From NCBI GenBank assembly GCA_964509505.1, contig CAZDYP010000005.1:1-64000 (forward strand): 64,000 nt of DNA, written 5' to 3'. The notes beneath the pieces are model-generated. The model searched no databases and was not told where the DNA came from. It saw only the letters and a list, made by a program, of their open reading frames with translations. The position numbers and the translations under genes are program-made. Positions 49,347 to 57,982 of this stretch are shown one piece after another. This DNA comes from CAZDYP01 sp964509505 (GTDB taxonomy: Bacteria > Chloroflexota > Anaerolineae > JACRMK01). Position 1 is the stretch's first letter; each line of letters starts with the position of its first letter.

Positions 49347-50447
49347 ATGGAATTAAGACATTATCTTAGAATGCTGCGCGCCGGGTGGTGGCTCATTGCC
49401 TTGTCCACCCTCGCAGCGTTTTCGGTAGCGTTGGCCGCCGCGTATCAAGCAACGCCTATGTATCGCGCCAGCGCGCGGTTGATTGTGCGCCCCAACATTG
49501 CCGCAATTGACAACAACAGTTTGATAGACAGCATCGGCACGCTCGACAAACGCTCGATCGCGGCCACCTACGCGGAGGTGCTGGGCAGCAATCGGCTGCT
49601 CAACGAAACCGCCACCGCGCTGCAGTTGGATGCCAAAGGGCTGCGCGATTACGTCCGCACCTCGGTGGTCTTGCCTGATTCCAACATTCTGGAAGTCGCC
49701 ATCTCTGGACCTAATCCCGACCTCGTCACCCGCTTGGCGAATGGCATTGGTCAGCGCGGTATCGAGCTCGCCAAAACTTTGTATCAAGCCTATGGGCTTG
49801 AGTTTATTGATCCTGCCATCATACCGACCTCGCCCTACAGCCCACAACCGTTGCGCGATGCCAGCCTTGCCGTGGCCTTTGGGTTGATGATCGGCGCAGC
49901 CCTGGCGATTTTGCGTGAGCAATTACGCATGCCCTTGGAAGCGCTGCGACGGCGCAACATGATAGACTTAGCATCCTCCGCCTATACCCGCCGCTTCTTC
50001 CTGCGTCGCCTAGAAGAAGAACTCGCGCGCAAACGCGGCGGAGTTCTGTCACTCGGTTTGTTGCAGCTCGACGGCTTAGAGGGCTTGAACGAGACTATGC
50101 CCGCGCCTGTATTCCAGAGCCTGTTGCGCCGCTCGACTCGCTTGTTGCAAGCCGAACTCCGCGGACACGACAGCGTGGGCCGCTGGGGCGAGCTCAGTTT
50201 TGCTTTATTACTGCCTGCCACGCCCGGCGCAGCCGCCACACGCACCCTGGAACGCATTCAACAAGCCCTCTCCCATCCCATTCCTCTGAACGAAACTGTT
50301 GGCGATGAAACCGTCCGACTGGAACCACGTATCAGCGTGGTCGCTTCCAAAGATAATGAGAACTCAACTGTTTTGATTCAACGCGCTGAAAAAGCATTGG
50401 AGCGCACGGCGCTGAACGGGAGCCAGCCGGTTTATTTTGCCGAGTAG
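49347..50447 (+). CDS. Wzz-type chain-length protein fused to a degenerate GGDEF domain
   Basis: 366 residues. The N-terminal part (about 1-195) is a Wzz/polysaccharide co-polymerase: MELRHYLRMLRAGWWLIALS with first helix about 13-33, YRASARLIVRPN, a periplasmic coiled region, a Pro-rich turn PTSPYSPQP and second helix about 170-188. After it, in the cytoplasm, comes a GGDEF-type domain (about 205-355): RRFFLRRLEEELARKRGGVL, GRWGELSFALLLPATPG in place of RxGGDEFxxLLP, and a C-terminal STVLIQRAEKALE. The catalytic residues are lost. BY-kinases are fused to Wzz at the same place in many bacteria; here a nucleotide-binding-type domain replaces the kinase. It should set polymer length with Wzx/Wzy, perhaps in response to a nucleotide. 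Confidence 0.82.
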   Translation: MELRHYLRMLRAGWWLIALSTLAAFSVALAAAYQATPMYRASARLIVRPNIAAIDNNSLIDSIGTLDKRSIAATYAEVLGSNRLLNETATALQLDAKGLRDYVRTSVVLPDSNILEVAISGPNPDLVTRLANGIGQRGIELAKTLYQAYGLEFIDPAIIPTSPYSPQPLRDASLAVAFGLMIGAALAILREQLRMPLEALRRRNMIDLASSAYTRRFFLRRLEEELARKRGGVLSLGLLQLDGLEGLNETMPAPVFQSLLRRSTRLLQAELRGHDSVGRWGELSFALLLPATPGAAATRTLERIQQALSHPIPLNETVGDETVRLEPRISVVASKDNENSTVLIQRAEKALERTALNGSQPVYFAE

Positions 50448-50461
50448 CCGCCCAGTCTAGC

Positions 50462-51556
50462 ATGAATACCTCGCGCTTACACGAAGAGCACAGCGCCTTG
50501 CTCGCAGCGCTCACGTCCCAAATCGTCACTGCCTTGCCAACTTGGTTTGGCGCTCACAGCGAGCTCGTTTCAGCTATACCGGATGTGCGCCATCTTAAAC
50601 AATCTTTCTTCATCCGTTACGCCGTCCGCACCTATGAGGGACAACCCAAAACGCTGCTGCTCAAGATTCCACGCAAGCCCGACATTAAAACGCTGGCGCA
50701 AGCCATCAGCGCCACGCATTTAGCGTATCCAACCCAACAAGAATTTAACTCTTTGCTGACTGTCGCGCAGACGTTTCAAACCATCAATCATGGCGCATTC
50801 TGTCAAATTCGCCCCTTCGCGTATTTGCCAGAATGGAACGCCATTGTGATGGAGGAATTACCCGCTAAAGCGTTGAAGCAGTTGCTGTTGCGACCACGCA
50901 TGGCGCTTGGCTTCGCGCACGATTGGCAACCGCTGCAAGTCGCAATGCAGCGCGCGGGTGAATGGTTGCGTGTGTTCCATGAGCAGTTGGGAGAAGGCGT
51001 TACGGCAGAGCTGTCGCCCGCAGCGTTGCAGCTAGAGTTTGAGCAGGAACTTGCCCAACTGCGCCAGGCTGCGCCCAAGTTCATCACCCCAGCGTGGTTG
51101 CCTCCAGCTTTCGCCCAAGTCATCACTCGCGTTCAGTTACGCTCTATGTCCATCGTAACCTTGCATGGCGATTTCAATTGCGGCAACATCTTGGTCATGC
51201 CCGACGGACGCGTGGGCGCGATTGACACGAAGCGCCGCCAACGAGGTTCCATCTACATTGATCTGGCTACACTCACCACCGACCCTGCCACGCGCAAGTT
51301 GCAAGTGCTGAGTCAAGGTTGGTTTATACGCTCTGCTTGGCTGGCGCGTTGTCAGCAAGCTGTGTTGCAAGGCTACTTTGGCGCGAACGCGTGGGACGAG
51401 GCATTGTTCCGGTTGCATAGCGTCTTGGCCATCCTGCGTAAATGGACGTTGGATGAAGAAATGTTGCGCGCCACTGCTTTGGCTTATGGGTTGAAGCCTT
51501 TGGTGCGACGTTACTTCACTACTTTGTTACGACGACAACTCACCTTGCCGACCTAG
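50462..51556 (+). CDS. Aminoglycoside-phosphotransferase-fold kinase in the polysaccharide locus
   Basis: 364 residues with the APH/choline-kinase fold. The ATP-binding Lys is probably in KTLLLKIPRKPD; the catalytic loop is VTLHGDFNCGNILVMPDGRV (His-x-Asp and Asn), and the metal Asp follows in GAIDTKRRQRGS. Natural substrates of such enzymes in polysaccharide loci are sugars, lipids or amino-alcohols; antibiotic resistance is unlikely. Lies 15 bases after the Wzz gene and 25 bases before the polymerase gene. Confidence 0.8.
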   Translation: MNTSRLHEEHSALLAALTSQIVTALPTWFGAHSELVSAIPDVRHLKQSFFIRYAVRTYEGQPKTLLLKIPRKPDIKTLAQAISATHLAYPTQQEFNSLLTVAQTFQTINHGAFCQIRPFAYLPEWNAIVMEELPAKALKQLLLRPRMALGFAHDWQPLQVAMQRAGEWLRVFHEQLGEGVTAELSPAALQLEFEQELAQLRQAAPKFITPAWLPPAFAQVITRVQLRSMSIVTLHGDFNCGNILVMPDGRVGAIDTKRRQRGSIYIDLATLTTDPATRKLQVLSQGWFIRSAWLARCQQAVLQGYFGANAWDEALFRLHSVLAILRKWTLDEEMLRATALAYGLKPLVRRYFTTLLRRQLTLPT

Positions 51557-51580
51557 TTGCGCCACATCATTAAATTACCC

Positions 51581-53143
51581 ATGACGATTAAACCTTTCAT
51601 GCCCAACTTAACATGGTTCAGCTCTCGCAAGCGTCTCGCAGCTGCGCCCGCCATCGCCGCGTCGGCGACTTCCCCCATCGATTGGCTGTCGCTCGTGTTT
51701 GGCGTGCTGACGCTCGTCGCTGGCAGCTTGGCAGGCACGCTCGTCTCACAAGTGTCCAATCCTACGATGGCTTGGGGGGTGATGCTCGCTTTAGGTGTGA
51801 TGGTCATGACGATTGCCAGCGCCAACGCGGGCTTGTTGTTTTTGGTGATGATGACTTACACTCGTTTTTCCGACGTGCTGATCAAGGAACACGGGCTACC
51901 TTCCACGGCTCAACCATTCATTCTATTGCTGGGCTTAGGCATCATCGTGCGTTGGGCTTGGACGCGGGAGCAACCGAAGGGCTGGCAACGCTCACTAGGA
52001 TTAGTCACCTTGTACGGTTTGATCGGCGCGCTCTCGTTATTTTATGCGGGGAACTATACGCGCTCACGCACCGCGCTCGAAGACTACTTCAAAGACGCGG
52101 TCATTGCCATTCTTGTCACGATTTTGCTGCAACGAGGGACGACCTTGCAGCGCGTCAGCTGGGCGCTGTTGGCGACGGGCATCTTCATGGGGACGATTAG
52201 CGTCTGGCAACATCTCACGGAGAATTGGTCAGATCGGTTTTATGGCTTTGGCATAGCCGCCATTCAAAATATCGTCGGCGAAACGAGCGGCTATCGCATT
52301 GCCGGTCCCATCGGCGACCCGAACTTCTACGCGCAAATTCTCATCGTATTGGTGCCGCTGGCGCTAGATCGACTGTGGAACGAGCGTCGCGCGTATTTGC
52401 GTGTCTTAGCGGCCTGGGCGTTGGCGGTTTGTATTCTCTCCATCTTCTTTACGTATTCACGCGGCGGCTTTATCGGCATGGTGATCGTGCTTGCCTTGAT
52501 GTTTTGGCGCAGACCACCACGGTTGATTGTTCTACTGCTCACCGTGGCAATTGCTATTCCCATTCTCCAATTCTTGCCCGATAATTACACAGCGCGTTTG
52601 CGCACCATTCCCGAAGCGCTTCCCTTCTGGGGTTCGGATGTGCGCAACGAAATTTCGTTTCGCGGTAGAGCCAGCGAAAACATCGCCGCTTGGCAAATGT
52701 TTTTCGACTATCCAATTTTAGGCGTGGGTTTGGACAATTACCCGGTCTTATATCAAGACTATTCACGACAGCTCGGCATGGATCCGCGACGTGAAATCCG
52801 CGCGCCACACAATCTCTATCTGGAAATTGCGTCACAAACAGGCTTGCTTGGCTTACTGACATTTGCCTATCTGCTGTGGGTTATGTTCCGCGGGCTGCGC
52901 CAAGCGCGCCACACCTTCGATGACCTCGGTCAAAAAGATTATGCAGGCATCGCCGCCGCTTTGATGATTGGCATGATTGGCTACTTGTGGGCGGCCATCT
53001 TTCTGCACGGCGCTTATCCGCGCTATTTTTGGTTGTTGTTTGGCATCGCCCTCGCCATTCCCCAAGTCGCGCAATTTGAAAAAGCCGCCCAGTTGAAAGC
53101 GCAACACGAGCCGCATGGAGACGTGAGTGGCATCACCGCTTAG
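51581..53143 (+). CDS. O-antigen ligase/polymerase family membrane protein (Wzy/WaaL type)
   Basis: About 520 residues with roughly twelve hydrophobic helices. The large extracytoplasmic loop near the C-terminus carries ILGVGLDNYPVLYQDY and RAPHNLYLEIASQTGLLGLL, the conserved Arg/His region of the Wzy_C family, and FFTYSRGGFIGMVIVLAL precedes it. It should polymerise repeat units or ligate the polymer on the outer face of the membrane. ATG 51581 was preferred over a TTG eight codons upstream. It overlaps the flippase gene by 17 bases. Confidence 0.9.
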   Translation: MTIKPFMPNLTWFSSRKRLAAAPAIAASATSPIDWLSLVFGVLTLVAGSLAGTLVSQVSNPTMAWGVMLALGVMVMTIASANAGLLFLVMMTYTRFSDVLIKEHGLPSTAQPFILLLGLGIIVRWAWTREQPKGWQRSLGLVTLYGLIGALSLFYAGNYTRSRTALEDYFKDAVIAILVTILLQRGTTLQRVSWALLATGIFMGTISVWQHLTENWSDRFYGFGIAAIQNIVGETSGYRIAGPIGDPNFYAQILIVLVPLALDRLWNERRAYLRVLAAWALAVCILSIFFTYSRGGFIGMVIVLALMFWRRPPRLIVLLLTVAIAIPILQFLPDNYTARLRTIPEALPFWGSDVRNEISFRGRASENIAAWQMFFDYPILGVGLDNYPVLYQDYSRQLGMDPRREIRAPHNLYLEIASQTGLLGLLTFAYLLWVMFRGLRQARHTFDDLGQKDYAGIAAALMIGMIGYLWAAIFLHGAYPRYFWLLFGIALAIPQVAQFEKAAQLKAQHEPHGDVSGITA

Positions 53144-54631
53144 CCCCACCGCCTCCTCATCCACCAACCTCGCTCAAGCAACGGTGCGCGGCACGGTCTG
53201 GACTTATCTCGCTTATTACAGCGGCAAGGCGATGGTGTTTGTCAGCACTATCATCTTAGCGCGCTTGCTCTTGAAAGAAGATTTTGGCGTCGCGGGCTAT
53301 GCGCTCACGGTTATCGCCTTTCTGGATGTGTTGAGCGACTTAGGCATCGGCAGCGCCCTCATCTATCACCGTGACGACCCGCGCGCCGCCAACACCGCCT
53401 TCTGGCTCGNNNNNNNNNNGTCTGGCTCGGCTTACTCATTGGCGGTGCGCTATATATCATCACGTGGTTCATCGCGCCGCTCGCTGGCTCATATTTCAAT
53501 GACGAGCGCGCGGTGCCCGTCACTCGTGTGTTGGCATTGACCTTTCCCTTAGCGGCTTTGTGCAACGTGCACGACGTTCTCTTGCGTAAGGGGCTCCACT
53601 TTGGACGCAAATTTATTCCCGATTTCACACAAGCCACCAGCAAGGGATTGCTCTCCATTGCCTTTGCCTGGTTGGGTTTCGGCGCCTGGAGTTTGATTTG
53701 GGGACAAGTGGCCGGCACGGCGCTAGCGGCGCTGGCTTATTGGTATGTGCTGCCGTGGCGCCCTTCATTTCAATTTGTGCGCTCCATCGCACGCGCTTTA
53801 TTGTCCTATGGCTTCGGCATCGTTTCCGTCAATACACTCAACATTTTCGTCTCCAATGCGGATTATCTTTTCGTTGGTCGTTTCTTGGGCGCAGCCGCGC
53901 TAGGCGTCTATACCTTAGCGTTCCGTATCCCAGAATTGTTGATTCTGCAAATGTGTAGCATCATCAGCCGCGTCGTCTTTCCGGTCTATGCTAAAATGCG
54001 CGACGAACGTGGCGCGCTCCAGCGCGGTTTTTTAGTGACCGAGCGTTATACGGCGCTGGTGACGGTACCGCTTAGCTTAGGCTTAATCCTTGTGGCGGAA
54101 CCGTTTGTACATACCTTTTTAAGTGAGCGTTGGCGCGAAGCGATACCCGTCTTGCGCGCAATTACACTCTATGCCTTGTTTCTTTCATTTGGCTACAATG
54201 CGGGCGACGTTTACAAAGCGGAGGGACGCCCCATCCTCCTCACGTGGCTAACGTTGGCGCAAGCGCTCGTTTTGATTCCCGCGTTGTACTGGGCGGCGAC
54301 CACCATCGGCACCATTGAAGCCATCGGTTGGACTCATGTGGTGGTTGCCTTCATCATCTCGGTCGTTGATTTGGTCGTGGCTTTGCGAATGTTGCAAACC
54401 CCCGTTAGCGCGTTTCTAGCCGTGTTGCGCCCGGCCCTGATGGGCGGCGCCGGCATGTCGCTTGCCGTTTGGATCACGTTGCAGCTGGTGACCAACACTC
54501 CGCCATGGGCGCAACTATTGGTGAGCATCGCGGTGGGTGGATTAACCTACCTGGGGACGTTGTGGGTGATGTATCGCGACCTCATGCTTGAGACCGGGCA
54601 AACGCTGCGCGCGGCGTTCTCGCGGAGGTGA
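53127..54631 (+). CDS. Polysaccharide flippase (Wzx/MATE-like), interrupted only by an artificial gap
   Basis: Multi-spanning exporter of about 490 residues that flips lipid-linked repeat units across the membrane. TYLAYYSGKAMVFVSTIILA, RLLLKEDFGVAGYALTVIAF and LGIGSALIYHRDD open the gene; later RFLGAAALGVYTLAFRIPEL is typical. As written it is broken at 53410-53419 by ten N. The nine bases before the gap (TCTGGCTCG) recur directly after it, and removing the N plus the duplicate (20 bases) restores one continuous frame reading NTAFWLGLLIGGALYIITWF. I therefore treat it as one intact gene. GTG 53127 has GGAG upstream. Confidence 0.85.
53410..53419. other. Ten-N join with duplicated flanks (assembly artefact)
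   Basis: TCTGGCTCG stands on both sides of ten N (53401-53409 and 53421-53429). The two contig ends overlap and the scaffolder placed N between them; nothing is missing. Confidence 0.85.
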
Positions 54632-54633
54632 CA

Positions 54634-55779
54634 ATGCGGATTGCTCACATCATTGACTTGCTCAATTGGGGCGGCGCGCAAAAACTCGAAGTCACCTTCG
54701 CGGCAGCAGCCCGCGCGCGCCGGCTCGATTTCACCGTCATCAGTTTGCGCCACGACGCCAACACGCCCATTCCTGACGAACTCACGGCGCTAGGCGCACG
54801 AGTGGTGACGTTCCCCGCGCGCCACTTATTCGACCCCGTGCGGATTGGGCGCATCGCAGGGTTCTTGCGCCGTGAGCGGTTTGACGTGGCGCAAACACAC
54901 TTGGCTTACGCCAACATCATCGGCGTATTAGCAAGTCGGCTCGCGGGCGTGCCGGTCGTCGCAACGCTTCACTCCGTCGGTTTTGATCGTCGCCACGATC
55001 ATCCACTGAAACAAGCTATTGAATCGTTGGCAATCCGTTTTGGCGCGCGACGCATCGTAGCGGTCGGCGCCGTCGTCGCGCACGCGCATTATGCGCGCTT
55101 AGGTGGACGCGCTATTGATGTGATTCAAAATGCCGTCCCACTGTCGCCGTCACTGACCCCCACACAACGCAGCGACTTACGCGCGCAGCTGCTCGCAGAC
55201 GTTTCTCAGCCATTGCTCATTTCCGTTGGGCGCTTCTCGCCCCCCAAAGGCTACGGCGATTTGGTGGCGGCATTTGCCGAATTGCATCACCTCCACCCGA
55301 CGGCGCGCCTGATTATTGTTGGTGATGGAGCATTGCGCGCTGAGGTGGAAGCGCAAATCGCCGAGCTAGGGTTGCAACACCACGTGCGCTTATTGGGCGC
55401 GCGTAACGATGTGCCTCAGCTGTTAAGCGCGAGCGATGTTTATGTCTCGGCGTCGCATTGGGAGGGTTTGCCACTGACCGTGTTGGAAGCGATGGCGGCG
55501 GGCTTGCCCATTGTGGCGACGGGGGTTGGCGACGTGCCGCGTGTAGTCGTCGCAGGCACTGGCGTCATCGTGCCGCCGCGTGACCCTTCAGCCTTAGCCA
55601 AAGCATTACGCAATTTGCTCGCGGAGCCAGAGCGGATGCGCGTTATGGGGCAAACAGCGCAAGCGCACATCGCGCGTCATTTCAACTCAACCGTGTGGTT
55701 AGACAACTTGCTTGCCGTGTATGCGCAAGCGCAGACACGCCACAGCGCGGCGCAGCCCTCACAAAAGGTAGCTCATTAG
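54634..55779 (+). CDS. Glycosyltransferase family 4
   Basis: GT-B transferase of about 381 residues. RIAHIIDLLNWGGAQKLEVT is the usual GT4 start; VAQTHLAYANIIGVLASRLA, SVGRFSPPKGYGDLVAAFAE and ASHWEGLPLTVLEAMAAGLP (with the EGLPLTVLE donor motif) follow. GGAGGTGACA directly precedes ATG 54634, which lies two bases after the flippase stop. It presumably adds one sugar to the repeat unit. Confidence 0.92.
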   Translation: MRIAHIIDLLNWGGAQKLEVTFAAAARARRLDFTVISLRHDANTPIPDELTALGARVVTFPARHLFDPVRIGRIAGFLRRERFDVAQTHLAYANIIGVLASRLAGVPVVATLHSVGFDRRHDHPLKQAIESLAIRFGARRIVAVGAVVAHAHYARLGGRAIDVIQNAVPLSPSLTPTQRSDLRAQLLADVSQPLLISVGRFSPPKGYGDLVAAFAELHHLHPTARLIIVGDGALRAEVEAQIAELGLQHHVRLLGARNDVPQLLSASDVYVSASHWEGLPLTVLEAMAAGLPIVATGVGDVPRVVVAGTGVIVPPRDPSALAKALRNLLAEPERMRVMGQTAQAHIARHFNSTVWLDNLLAVYAQAQTRHSAAQPSQKVAH

Positions 55780-55781
55780 CG

Positions 55782-56948
55782 ATGCGAGTCGCCACTATCA
55801 TTCAGGCCTATCATCCGCGTATCGGTGGGGCAGAAAAGCTGGTTGGCGCCGTGTCGCCCGCCTTACAAACGTGCGGCGACGAAGTGCACGTGCTGACCCG
55901 ACGCTATGCGGGGCTGAAATCTTTTGAAATCGTCAACGGCATCGCCGTGCATCGCTTACCCATACTGGGTCCGAAAGTGACGGCTTCGCTTGGGTTCACG
56001 TTAGCCGCCCTGCCATTGTTGCGTCGCTTGCGTCCCGCGCTCATTCACGCGCACGAGCTGCTCTCGCCCACGACAACCGCCATTACCGCCAAACGCTTAT
56101 TCGGCGCGCCCGTTGTGGTTACGGTGCATAGTTGCGGCGCGCAGGGCGAAATCGCGCGCCTCAAAAATAAATTCATGGGCGCGCGACGCCTGGCGACGTT
56201 TCGCCAGCAAGTTGATGCGTTCGTCGTCATCAATCACGACATTGACGCAGAACTGGATGAGATCGGCGTGCCACAGGAACGGCGCACCTTCATTCCTAAC
56301 GGCGTGGACACGACTCATTTCGCGCCACCCGCCGATAAAGCTGCGGTGCGCGCCGCCTTGGGCTTGCCCAACGCGCCGCTGGCTGTTTATACAGGGAGAT
56401 TCGCTCCCGAGAAACGACTTGATCTATTGCTTGAAGCGTGGTCCATGGTGCGCGAGCGCATTCCCAATGCGCTGCTGCTGTTAGTTGGACAAGGCAAAGC
56501 GGAGGCGGACTTGAGAGAACGCGCTGGGGCTGGCGCGCAATTCGTAGGCGCGACAGATAATGTTGCGCCGTATCTGCAAGCGGCTGATGTGTTCGTCATG
56601 TCATCAGCCTACGAAGGGTTGTCGGTGGCGTTGTTAGAGGCGATGGCGACGGGGCTGCCGACAGTCGTTACGGCGGTGGGCGGCAATCGTGATATTATCA
56701 CGCACGGCGAAAACGGTTGGTTGGTTCCGCCGCTCGATGTGAATGCGCTGCATAGCGGGCTCGTGTCCCTGTTAGAAGATTCGACGCGTCGCGCGGAATT
56801 GGGGCGACAGGCGCGAGCGCACATCGTGCGCGAATACGAATTGTCTGTGACCGTGCGACGTTTGCGGGAACTGTATGAGCGCGTAGTAAATTCAAAACGA
56901 GGTAACAAGTATGCGCGCCCAAGCGATGAGCGTATGGGCTTGTCCTAA
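55782..56948 (+). CDS. Glycosyltransferase family 4
   Basis: About 388 residues. RVATIIQAYHPRIGGAEKLV at the start; SPTTTAITAKRLFGAPVVVT, FIPNGVDTTHFAPP, GRFAPEKRLDLLLEAWSMVR and SSAYEGLSVALLEAMATGLP follow. All donor-site residues of the family are present. It begins two bases after the previous gene's stop and overlaps the methyltransferase gene by 38 bases. Sugar specificity cannot be read. Confidence 0.92.
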   Translation: MRVATIIQAYHPRIGGAEKLVGAVSPALQTCGDEVHVLTRRYAGLKSFEIVNGIAVHRLPILGPKVTASLGFTLAALPLLRRLRPALIHAHELLSPTTTAITAKRLFGAPVVVTVHSCGAQGEIARLKNKFMGARRLATFRQQVDAFVVINHDIDAELDEIGVPQERRTFIPNGVDTTHFAPPADKAAVRAALGLPNAPLAVYTGRFAPEKRLDLLLEAWSMVRERIPNALLLLVGQGKAEADLRERAGAGAQFVGATDNVAPYLQAADVFVMSSAYEGLSVALLEAMATGLPTVVTAVGGNRDIITHGENGWLVPPLDVNALHSGLVSLLEDSTRRAELGRQARAHIVREYELSVTVRRLRELYERVVNSKRGNKYARPSDERMGLS

Positions 56949-57822
56949 CGATGGTCATTATCCGCTTGAGCTCAAGGCTTCAACTAATTCATCCCAAGAC
57001 ATTCACGATGGCTCTTTGCGTTGCGCGCGCTGCGGTCGCACCTATCTGTTGAGCAACGGGCTGCCCAATTTCTTGCTATTCGAGGAGGCGCCAAGCGCAC
57101 AGGTGAAGCGCGCCGAGCAGCAAGCGCGCGCCCACGAATTGGCGATGACGACCGACTTGTTCGAGGCATACGAAGCGCAACTCGAAACGGAGGCCGTCTT
57201 GTCACGCTTGCGACCAACCGCGCACGATTATATTCTTGACGCCGGGTGCGGGTTTGGGCGTCTGACCAGAGAGGTTTTGAAATTTGGCGCGCAAGTCGTC
57301 GCCATAGACTTTTCAATGGAACGCCTCAATGTATTGCGGTCACTCACCCCCTCAGCCAATACACTCGACCTCGCCATCGCCGATTTGAATCACTTGCCCT
57401 TGCGCTCCCAGACCTTTACGCGGATTGTTTGCACCCAGGTGCTTGAGCATCTGCCGACGCTCCTTTTGCGGCGCGCCTTTTTGCAGAAATTGTTCGACTT
57501 GCTCGCGCCCGGCGGCGAATTGGTGTTGACGGCGTACAATTACCATCAAGGCAAACGGCGACGCGGCGAGCCTAAAGAAGGGTTCCACGATTCGGGTATC
57601 TTCTATCATTGCTATGAGGCGGAGGAGTTGCGCGCGGAATTGTGTGATTGGCAGCTAATCGAGCTCTGTGGGGTGTTCCATGAACTGCGCGGCACCTACA
57701 AATTCAAACTCTTGCCGCGCCTCGGCGTATTGGGGCGCGCCTTTGATCATACACTCGAAAAGTTCTCGACTTTCAGCGTTGCTTATGGCTCACTGCTGCT
57801 GGCTCATGCGCTCAAACCATAG
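56911..57822 (+). CDS. SAM-dependent methyltransferase with a Trm112-like zinc domain
   Basis: 303 residues. The N-terminus (about 9-60) has a Trm112-like cysteine pattern (CPND then LRCARCGRTYLLSNGLPNFL). The class I methyltransferase core has motif I ILDAGCGFGRLTREVLKFGA, VAIDFSMERLNVL and VCTQVLEHLP, and motif LLAPGGELVLTAYNY. It probably methylates a sugar or a lipid-linked intermediate; other small-molecule substrates are possible. It ends just before a palindromic element. Confidence 0.87.
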   Translation: MRAQAMSVWACPNDGHYPLELKASTNSSQDIHDGSLRCARCGRTYLLSNGLPNFLLFEEAPSAQVKRAEQQARAHELAMTTDLFEAYEAQLETEAVLSRLRPTAHDYILDAGCGFGRLTREVLKFGAQVVAIDFSMERLNVLRSLTPSANTLDLAIADLNHLPLRSQTFTRIVCTQVLEHLPTLLLRRAFLQKLFDLLAPGGELVLTAYNYHQGKRRRGEPKEGFHDSGIFYHCYEAEELRAELCDWQLIELCGVFHELRGTYKFKLLPRLGVLGRAFDHTLEKFSTFSVAYGSLLLAHALKP

Positions 57823-57823
57823 A

Positions 57824-57961
57824 GAGTGTTTTGAAATTCAGACCCTAAAGGTTTTTCTGGCGCAGCAGGTTCACCAGTGGCGCAGAAAGCCTGCGTGAAA
57901 TACTTTTTTGCTTGCCAGCGAAACCGTTAGGGTCTCGGTCTGATATGTTCAAAACACTTTC
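57824..57961. repeat. 138-bp inverted-repeat element (MITE-like) between methyltransferase and GT2 genes
   Basis: Left end GAGTGTTTTGAAATTCAGAC (57824-57843) mirrors right end GGTCTGATATGTTCAAAACA then CTTTC (57937-57961); next to them CTAAAGGTTTTTCTGG (57845-57860) mirrors CCAGCGAAACCGTTAG (57915-57930). The centre holds GCAGCAGG/CCTGCG arms. No coding frame. Confidence 0.65.
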
Positions 57962-57982
57962 TTAGTAAGTTGGGTTGAAACG

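Noticed and set aside
50462..51556. Aminoglycoside resistance gene
   Set aside because: The APH fold is shared by many metabolic kinases, and the gene sits inside a polysaccharide operon; no resistance-specific motif is seen.
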